Positions 7,450-12,454 of a stretch of 12,454 bases of DNA are shown here, one piece after another. Below the pieces are notes generated by a model. It ran no database searches and was not told the origin of the DNA. It saw only the letters and a list, made by a program, of their open reading frames with translations. The position numbers and the translations under genes were made by a program. This DNA comes from JBBIII01 sp037446575 (lineage in GTDB: Bacteria; Bacteroidota; Ignavibacteria; UBA10030), in the NCBI GenBank assembly GCA_037446575.1, contig JBBIII010000073.1, positions 1 through 12,454 of the forward strand, read 5' to 3'. Position 1 is the stretch's first letter. Every line of letters starts with the position of its first letter.

Positions 7450-7769
7450 TTTTAAATGATGACTTTATAAAATTAAATCGATTCAATTAGTTTTGATTTT
7501 TTAATGGGGTAATTGATAATTCTCTAATAATAGTTTTTGGAAAAGCTTTTATAGTTGCATCTACAAAAAGTAAAGAATCAAAAAACATTGGTTATTTCAT
7601 ATTCAATAGACTTTAATTCAAAAAAAATTTACTTCATTACATAATCGATAATAGCAGAAAGAGCTTAGCATAATTTTAATTCCAAGCACAAATCGTGAAG
7701 TGTAATAATAGAAATAGGATAATTGCACGTTTGCACAAGCGTAACTTTATTCTTGTTTGTTAAATCCAC

Positions 7770-7790
7770 TGACTTTTTCAAAAAAAGTCA
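7770..7790 (+). promoter_or_regulatory. 9-bp hairpin directly upstream of the first SGNH-TPR gene
   Basis: TGACTTTTT (7770-7778) pairs with AAAAAGTCA (7782-7790) over a 3-nt loop, ending 9 nt before the ATG at 7800. No Shine-Dalgarno sequence lies between them. The hairpin sits in the ribosome docking region and could affect initiation. No T tract follows, so it is not a terminator. Role inferred from position only. Confidence 0.35.
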
Positions 7791-7799
7791 CCAAAAAAT

Positions 7800-9698
7800 A
7801 TGAAAACAAAACAAGTTATTGAAAATCCATCTAAGTTAGCCTCTAAAAGAATATTTCTGTTTATAACTTTATTGGCTCCTTTTATTTTAATTGGGATTCT
7901 TGAAGTTGGATTACGTTTAGTTGATTACGGCAGTGAAGTACCTCTTTTTATCTCAACACCAGATGAAACCTCAGCATATTATGGAATCAATTTAGATATA
8001 GCTAAGCGTTATTTTCGAAATTTAAACGATGCTCCTACGCCGCGTAAAGATCTTTTCCTAAAAGAAAAACCAAAGAATGGATACCGAATTTTTATATTAG
8101 GCGAGTCTGCGGCGGCTGGTTTTCCTTACGGCAACAATGTTACATTTCCACGAATACTGCAACGACGCCTTTCAGATATCTTTCCAGAAAAAAAGATTGA
8201 AGTAGTAAATACAGCTTTGACAGCTATTAATACTTATACTCAATTAGATTTTATGGACGAGATTCTGGAACACCACCCAGACGCCATTTTAATTTACACC
8301 GGCCATAATGAGTTCTACGGAGTATTAGGCGTTGGTTCGGTAGAATCGTTAGGAAAAAATCGGTGGATAGTAAATACTGCATTGGCTTTGCAAAAATTCA
8401 GGATTTATATACTGATGCGAGATGTGTTAAGCGCCTTGCAAAATTTAGTCAGCAAGGAAAATGCAAATTTAAAAAGCGATCCTTCAGCTACTTTAATGGA
8501 ACGTATTGTCGCTAAAAAAATTATTCCGCTTGATAGTAAAGACTATCAATTAGGATTAAATCAGTTTAGGGAAAATCTTCGAGAAATTATAGTGAAAGCT
8601 CAAAAAGCAGGCGTTAAGGTTATATTAAGCGAATTAGTAAGCAATATAAAAGATAACGAACCATTCGAATCAATTGAGACTAAAGACGCTCCATCCGCTA
8701 TTGATGTATACAAAACCGCTTCTACTTTTGAAAAGCTGGGTAAATATGAAGAAGCAAAGAGAAATTACTATTATGCAAAAGACTTAGACGCTCTTAGATT
8801 CCGTGCGCCTGAAGATTTCAACAATATATTACACTCTTTGGCAGATGAATATAATGTTCCTATCGTACCAATGAAACAATATTTTGAATCTCATTCACCT
8901 AATAATATCATTGGCAATAATTTGATGCTTGAACATCTGCATCCTAACATTGACGGCTATTTTTTAATGGCGGATGCTTTTTTTGAAACTATGCGTAAAG
9001 AAAAGTTTATAAGCGCACATTGGCAGGATGAACGAATTAAACCATCTTCATACTATTGCGCTAATTGGGGATTCACAGAATTGGATAGTATATATGCATC
9101 GCTTATAGTCTTTAGATTAAAAGCCGGCTGGCCATTTATGAAAACACAAGGACCAAATTTAGCTTTAGAAAATTTTAAGCCAAAATCAAAAGTTGATTCA
9201 ATCGGATTAAGCATACTTCGAGAGCGAACTATGACGCTTGAACAGGGTCATATTGCTTTAGCAAATTATTATGAAAATAAAGGAGAATTTGATAAAGCTT
9301 TTAAGGAATACAAGGCGCTAATTTACACTGTCCCATATTTTGATTTGTTCTACGAACCAGCAGTAAAAGTTTTACTATCTATGAAAAAATACGATAAAGC
9401 ATTGGAATTAATGTTTGAATTATTAAGATATCAGGAAACCGCATTTACATACCAATGGATTGGTCAAATATATCTGATGTCAAATAATATATCAAAAGGA
9501 GTAACATTTCTCGAAATAGCGCGCGAGAAAGACCCAAACAATCCCGTGCTGCTTTATAACTTGGGTTATGCCTATTTTAATATTTCACAATTTGAAAAAG
9601 GCACAGAAATTCTTAATCAACTAAAAAAAAGTTCTTCAAATACGACATTGATTGCAAAGCTTGAAGCATATAAAAATTATTGCGCTTCTTTTAATTAG
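7800..9698 (+). CDS. membrane-anchored SGNH/GDSL-type protein with internal and C-terminal TPR repeats (paralogue 1)
   Basis: This is a 632-residue protein. One N-terminal membrane helix (about 17-37, after KLASKR) is followed by EVGLRLVDYG and probably anchors an extracytoplasmic body. SGNH blocks visible: GESAAAGFPYG with Ser103 (block I), NTALTAIN (137-144, block II region), GHNEFYG with Asn170 (block III) and EHLHPN with His381 (block V). The usual DxxH is here Glu378-x-x-His381. A TPR-like unit (about 303-336, EKLGKYEEAKRNYYYAKDLD) lies between blocks III and V, inside the catalytic domain. About four more TPR units occupy 481-614. SGNH enzymes are esterases or acyltransferases, often on acetylated sugars; substrate and true activity here are unknown. 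It lies 80 bp upstream of a clear paralogue (9779-11959), probably co-transcribed. The ATG at 7800 is chosen because the membrane helix follows at once; there is no Shine-Dalgarno sequence. A non-catalytic scaffold is possible, but the Ser, Asn and His are all kept. Confidence 0.82.
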   Translation: MKTKQVIENPSKLASKRIFLFITLLAPFILIGILEVGLRLVDYGSEVPLFISTPDETSAYYGINLDIAKRYFRNLNDAPTPRKDLFLKEKPKNGYRIFILGESAAAGFPYGNNVTFPRILQRRLSDIFPEKKIEVVNTALTAINTYTQLDFMDEILEHHPDAILIYTGHNEFYGVLGVGSVESLGKNRWIVNTALALQKFRIYILMRDVLSALQNLVSKENANLKSDPSATLMERIVAKKIIPLDSKDYQLGLNQFRENLREIIVKAQKAGVKVILSELVSNIKDNEPFESIETKDAPSAIDVYKTASTFEKLGKYEEAKRNYYYAKDLDALRFRAPEDFNNILHSLADEYNVPIVPMKQYFESHSPNNIIGNNLMLEHLHPNIDGYFLMADAFFETMRKEKFISAHWQDERIKPSSYYCANWGFTELDSIYASLIVFRLKAGWPFMKTQGPNLALENFKPKSKVDSIGLSILRERTMTLEQGHIALANYYENKGEFDKAFKEYKALIYTVPYFDLFYEPAVKVLLSMKKYDKALELMFELLRYQETAFTYQWIGQIYLMSNNISKGVTFLEIAREKDPNNPVLLYNLGYAYFNISQFEKGTEILNQLKKSSSNTTLIAKLEAYKNYCASFN

Positions 9699-9778
9699 CA
9701 ATTTATATAAATCATAAAAACAATATTTCGCTTTATGTGTTGAAAATCGTTTTCATAATGTAATTAAAGTTATTGTGA

Positions 9779-11959
9779 ATGGAGAAAAAAGAATCAAATA
9801 ATATTAAGTGTGAATTGGTAAGCAAGAATATTTCTGATGCGACTTTATCGAAACCGAAGAAATTTTTCTTCCGGATAGTAATGATTGCTCTCCCTTTTTT
9901 ATTCTTATTACTCATAGAAATCGGACTTAGAATTTTCAACTATGGCGGGAATCTCGATCTTTTCGTTTTACAAAAAGATGGGGTTATTCATAAATATGCT
10001 TTGAATAAAGATTTTACGAAGCGTTATTTCTTCCAAAAAGGGATAGAAACGCCTATTCCATTATCACAAACTTTTGATGCGGATAAGAGCAATAGCACCT
10101 ATAGAATATTTTGCTTAGGGGAATCATCCGTTCAGGGATTTCCGTATCAGGCAAACGCCGCATTCCCTGCTATGTTAAAACACTTGTTAGCGTCGTTGCA
10201 TCCTCAAAAAAATATTGAAGTAGTCAATTGCGGCGTTACGGCAATTTCAAGTTATTCAATAACAGACATGGCGGAAGAGATATTAGAAAAGTATAAGCCC
10301 GATTTAATTATTCTTTACGCCGGACACAATGAATTCTACGGCGTTTTTGGTTCTGCTTCAAGATTATCTTTCTTTGATAATTGGACCTTAACGCACACTC
10401 TGCTCAAATTGCAAAAATCAAAGTTATTTCTTCTTACAAGAGATGCGGTGAATTTTCTTTTTGGTAAAGATATCAGCAAAGACCCAACATTGAAACGGGG
10501 AACTATGATGGGCATAGTGGCAAAGGATATTGGGATCAAACTAAGCGATGAAATTGTTAGCAGGACAGAAATTTCGTTTAGAAAGAATATCGAAGTTATA
10601 ATAGAGGCGTCAAAAAAACATAAAACGGATATTATAATTTGCAACTTAGTTTCGAACAAAAAAGGATTTTCGCCATTCGCATCTCAGCATTCGGATTATT
10701 ACGACAAAAAAGATACAACGCTTTGGAAAGAATTATCAACCAAGGCGAATTTATTACGAAATGAAAAGCGATATAAAGAGGCAAGTATTGCATATTCAGC
10801 GGCATTGGAAATAGATTCTATGTATGCTGAAACTCATTATGATTTAGCAAGATGTTATTATGAAATGCAGATGTTTGATAAGGCAAAGAGCCATTATGAG
10901 CGCGCCGTGGATTTAGATGTTATTCGTTTTCGCGCTCCTTCTTCTTTTAATAAGATAATCGAAAGCGTTTGCCGCAACAATCAAGTTCCGTTTGTAGATA
11001 TTAACAACGACTTCGAGCAGATATCGGAAAATAGTATTATAGGCAATGAAATGCTTTTTGAACATGTTCATCCAAACCAGCAGGGTTATTTTCAAATTGC
11101 TAAAAGCATTGCAAAAGTTATGTCGGAATACAGTATGATTGATAAAAATTGGGATTGGAACAAACGGCTTTCAGACAGCGCTTATTATGCTATGAGTAAC
11201 CTGACATTATTGGACAAGGAAATCATCAATTACATGCTTTATCAATTAACATCACATTGGCCCTTTACCGACCGGCATAAGAGAACATTTATACGATTAG
11301 GAGATGAAAGGACAGAACAATTAGCAATATCTTTTGCAAAAGAAGATAAAAATATTGTTAAGCTTCATATTGATTACGGTTTAATGCTCCAAGAGGAAAA
11401 TAAATTCGACGAAGCGTTGGCAGAATATAAAGCCGCTCTTGCTATACAACCGATCAAAGAGATATATAATAGAATAGGACAAGTTTACCTAATCAAAACA
11501 GAAAAATCATATAGAGACAATAAGGATTTTGATGCCGCTTTAATAAATTATGAAAAAGGGGTCGCCACCTATAATGATGCACTGCGGCAATGGCCGGATG
11601 ACATCGAACTTAATCATAACCTGGGAATTCTTCATTTTATGCGAAAAGATAAGTGGAAAGAGGCAGAAGAAAGATTCAATAAAGTTTTAGAATTAAATCC
11701 TGCGCATAAAAACTCATTGGCTTTTTTAAGTCAAATTTATTTATACTTCCGACGAACTGACGAAGCAAAGAAACTAATAACAAAAGGAATAGAACTTTAT
11801 CCGCAACAAGCTGAGTTTTATACAGATTTGGGTATTATCTTATTGCAAGAAAAGATGAATGTTGGGGCAAAAGAAAACTTTGAAAAAGCTGTTAGTTTAA
11901 ACAACGATCCAAGAGCAAAACACTTTTTAAAAGTGTTAAACAATTTAAAAACCAATTAA
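9779..11959 (+). CDS. membrane-anchored SGNH/GDSL-type protein with internal and C-terminal TPR repeats (paralogue 2)
   Basis: This 726-residue protein aligns by eye with the upstream gene from the membrane helix through the SGNH core. Seen: membrane helix about 30-47 after KPKKFFFR, EIGLRIFNYG, GESSVQGFPYQ with Ser116, NCGVTAIS (150-157), GHNEFYG with Asn184 and EHVHPN with Glu428/His431. Between blocks III and V it carries two TPR units (about 315-382) where paralogue 1 has one. This matches the about 36 extra residues between GHN and HPN. Both inserts end in the same RFRAP..FN motif (383-391 here). The C-terminus (about 527-710) has about five TPR units, e.g. ELNHNLGILHF and AEFYTDLGIILL. 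Start ATG 9779 has no Shine-Dalgarno sequence. The 80-bp spacer after the first gene holds only a small hairpin (TGAAAA-TCG-TTTTCA), so an operon is likely. The pair may form a hetero-oligomer or act in sequence on one substrate (inference). Confidence 0.82.
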   Translation: MEKKESNNIKCELVSKNISDATLSKPKKFFFRIVMIALPFLFLLLIEIGLRIFNYGGNLDLFVLQKDGVIHKYALNKDFTKRYFFQKGIETPIPLSQTFDADKSNSTYRIFCLGESSVQGFPYQANAAFPAMLKHLLASLHPQKNIEVVNCGVTAISSYSITDMAEEILEKYKPDLIILYAGHNEFYGVFGSASRLSFFDNWTLTHTLLKLQKSKLFLLTRDAVNFLFGKDISKDPTLKRGTMMGIVAKDIGIKLSDEIVSRTEISFRKNIEVIIEASKKHKTDIIICNLVSNKKGFSPFASQHSDYYDKKDTTLWKELSTKANLLRNEKRYKEASIAYSAALEIDSMYAETHYDLARCYYEMQMFDKAKSHYERAVDLDVIRFRAPSSFNKIIESVCRNNQVPFVDINNDFEQISENSIIGNEMLFEHVHPNQQGYFQIAKSIAKVMSEYSMIDKNWDWNKRLSDSAYYAMSNLTLLDKEIINYMLYQLTSHWPFTDRHKRTFIRLGDERTEQLAISFAKEDKNIVKLHIDYGLMLQEENKFDEALAEYKAALAIQPIKEIYNRIGQVYLIKTEKSYRDNKDFDAALINYEKGVATYNDALRQWPDDIELNHNLGILHFMRKDKWKEAEERFNKVLELNPAHKNSLAFLSQIYLYFRRTDEAKKLITKGIELYPQQAEFYTDLGIILLQEKMNVGAKENFEKAVSLNNDPRAKHFLKVLNNLKTN

Positions 11960-11965
11960 TAGAAT

Positions 11966-12091
11966 GAAAGGAGGTGTAAATTCTTTTTTTAAAAACTATT
12001 TACCACCGAAATGCTCGATAATAAAATATCGACGCATGAATAGACTAGATTAAAAAATCTGGTCTATAAAGGATGGATTAACAGCCCATCC
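11966..12091 (+). ncRNA. structured spacer with four consecutive hairpins, possible leader RNA
   Basis: The spacer opens with GAAAGGAGGTG (11966-11976), complementary to the 16S rRNA 3' end over 11 bases, yet no conventional start codon follows at normal distance. Four hairpins follow: GGTGTAAA (11973-11980) with TTTA-C-CACC (11999-12007); ATGCTCGATA (12011-12020) with TATCGA-C-GCAT (12027-12037); TAGACTAGATT (12041-12051) with AATCTGGTCTA (12056-12066, one T-G pair); and GGATGG (12071-12076) with CCATCC (12086-12091). The first would mask the ribosome-binding sequence, and the first two share a bulged C on the 3' side. No proper T tract follows any stem. It could be a 5' leader controlling the CBM gene, a processing or termination zone for the SGNH operon, or both. 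I do not recognise a known riboswitch. Confidence 0.4.
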
Positions 12092-12138
12092 ATTATTTCA
12101 GTAATAACTAATTAACAAATTTTTAATCCAATAATTTT

Positions 12139-12143
12139 GGAGG
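12139..12143 (+). promoter_or_regulatory. strong Shine-Dalgarno site of the CBM4/9 gene
   Basis: TGGAGGT lies with GGAGG at 12139-12143, 8 nt before the ATG at 12152. It fixes that start and contrasts with the SGNH genes, which lack such a site. This suggests high expression of the secreted protein. Confidence 0.8.
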
Positions 12144-12151
12144 TAAAAAAA

Positions 12152-12454
12152 ATGAAGAAACGATATATTATTTGTTTTTTCGCACTGGTATTTGTTGTTA
12201 GTTTTGCCGGAGCACAGGTCGAAAAAATAGTAAACGGCGGATTCGAAGGTGAAGATATATCCATGTGGGCGTGGCAAGGTGATGGAACCGCTGCTGCAAC
12301 TATGGAACGATCTACAGTAAGTCCAATAACAGGCACTGCCAGTTTAAAGGTTACAATCACAACTGCTGGTTCTTCTTGGTGGCATATACAGCTTGTTCAA
12401 TTATTTGGTATAAATGTAAAAAAATACACAATATCATTTAAAGCGCGTGCAAGC
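12152..12454 (+). CDS. secreted protein with N-terminal CBM4/9-like carbohydrate-binding domain (partial, 3' end beyond window)
   Basis: Only the first 101 codons are present; the frame is open to the window edge. Residues 1-21 are a clear signal peptide (MKKRY, a hydrophobic core, AGA, cut before Gln22). From about 23 the sequence follows the CBM4_9 (PF02018) pattern: IVNGGFEG (26-33), Trp39 and Trp41, GTASLKVTI (61-69), WWHIQLVQ (76-83) and KYTISFKARA (91-100). Such modules bind beta-glucans or xylan and usually precede a catalytic domain (GH10 xylanase, GH16, GH9). With xylan-type GH8 and GH3 genes close by, a GH10 xylanase is a reasonable guess, but the catalytic part is not in view. It has a strong Shine-Dalgarno site and sits behind the hairpin-rich spacer at 11966-12091. 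Confidence 0.85.
   Translation, partial: MKKRYIICFFALVFVVSFAGAQVEKIVNGGFEGEDISMWAWQGDGTAAATMERSTVSPITGTASLKVTITTAGSSWWHIQLVQLFGINVKKYTISFKARAS

Larger units (their letters stand above)
6694..7799. other. gene-poor AT-rich region containing an assembly gap
   Basis: No convincing long gene is present. The region holds a T-rich stretch after GH3 (about 6799-6809) without a stem, one possible small membrane peptide (6858-6950), two TTGACA hexamers 11 bp apart (7225-7230, 7236-7241) without a matching -10, and the duplicated 55-mer around the N run. A hairpin sits just before the next gene. The promoter of the SGNH pair should lie in 7450-7799, but I cannot place it with confidence. The many stops in all frames argue against a decayed gene. 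Confidence 0.6.

Noticed and set aside
7176..7486. Minus-strand open frames running into or across the N run
   Set aside because: Their length comes from the N gap and the duplicated 55-mer, so they are assembly artefacts.
10336..10659. 107-codon minus-strand open frame inside the second SGNH-TPR gene
   Set aside because: It is antisense to a well-supported gene, with low-complexity hydrophobic composition and no motif.
12112..12360. 82-codon minus-strand open frame at the right end
   Set aside because: It is antisense to the CBM4/9 gene, which has a strong Shine-Dalgarno site, a signal peptide and domain motifs.

Overview
The window is AT-rich bacterial DNA. It most likely comes from the Ignavibacteria/Chlorobi/Bacteroidota side of the tree. 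The main evidence is a C-terminal type IX secretion (T9SS) sorting domain of the YQNYPNPFNP type on the 1603-3618 protein. Supporting evidence is the A-rich leaders without Shine-Dalgarno sequences before several genes and the Bacteroidota-like glycosidases. I cannot name a genus. The piece is draft or metagenome quality, because it carries a 100-base N run that looks like a false scaffold gap.

Layout. Positions 1-145 hold two copies of a 49-bp palindromic repeat. Next come two minus-strand genes: a GH8 enzyme very like reducing-end xylose-releasing exo-oligoxylanase (184-1395), then a DUF362-like membrane/T9SS protein (1603-3618). A clear intrinsic terminator lies between them. A divergent intergenic region (3619-4098) has two palindromes and a short coding remnant. 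It leads into a secreted GH3 beta-xylosidase-type enzyme with an inserted PA14 domain (4099-6693). A gene-poor stretch of about 1.1 kb (6694-7799) contains one possible 30-residue membrane peptide and the N gap, which is flanked by an exact 55-bp duplication. Two tandem paralogous membrane-anchored SGNH/GDSL-type proteins with TPR repeats follow (7800-9698 and 9779-11959). After a spacer packed with hairpins, the window ends in the first 101 codons of a secreted protein with a CBM4/9-like carbohydrate-binding domain (12152-12454).

How the genes may work together (inference). The locus fits xylan and xylo-oligosaccharide use. A secreted CBM protein would bind or cut polymer. The exported GH3 enzyme would remove xylose or arabinose from non-reducing ends. 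The GH8 enzyme has no signal peptide and would finish short oligosaccharides from the reducing end in the cytoplasm. No transporter, SusC/D pair, xylose isomerase or regulator is visible. The roles of the DUF362 protein and the SGNH-TPR pair are unknown. The SGNH-TPR pair is the least explained part: both proteins carry TPR units inside the catalytic domain, and both have Glu where classical SGNH enzymes have the Asp of the DxxH motif.
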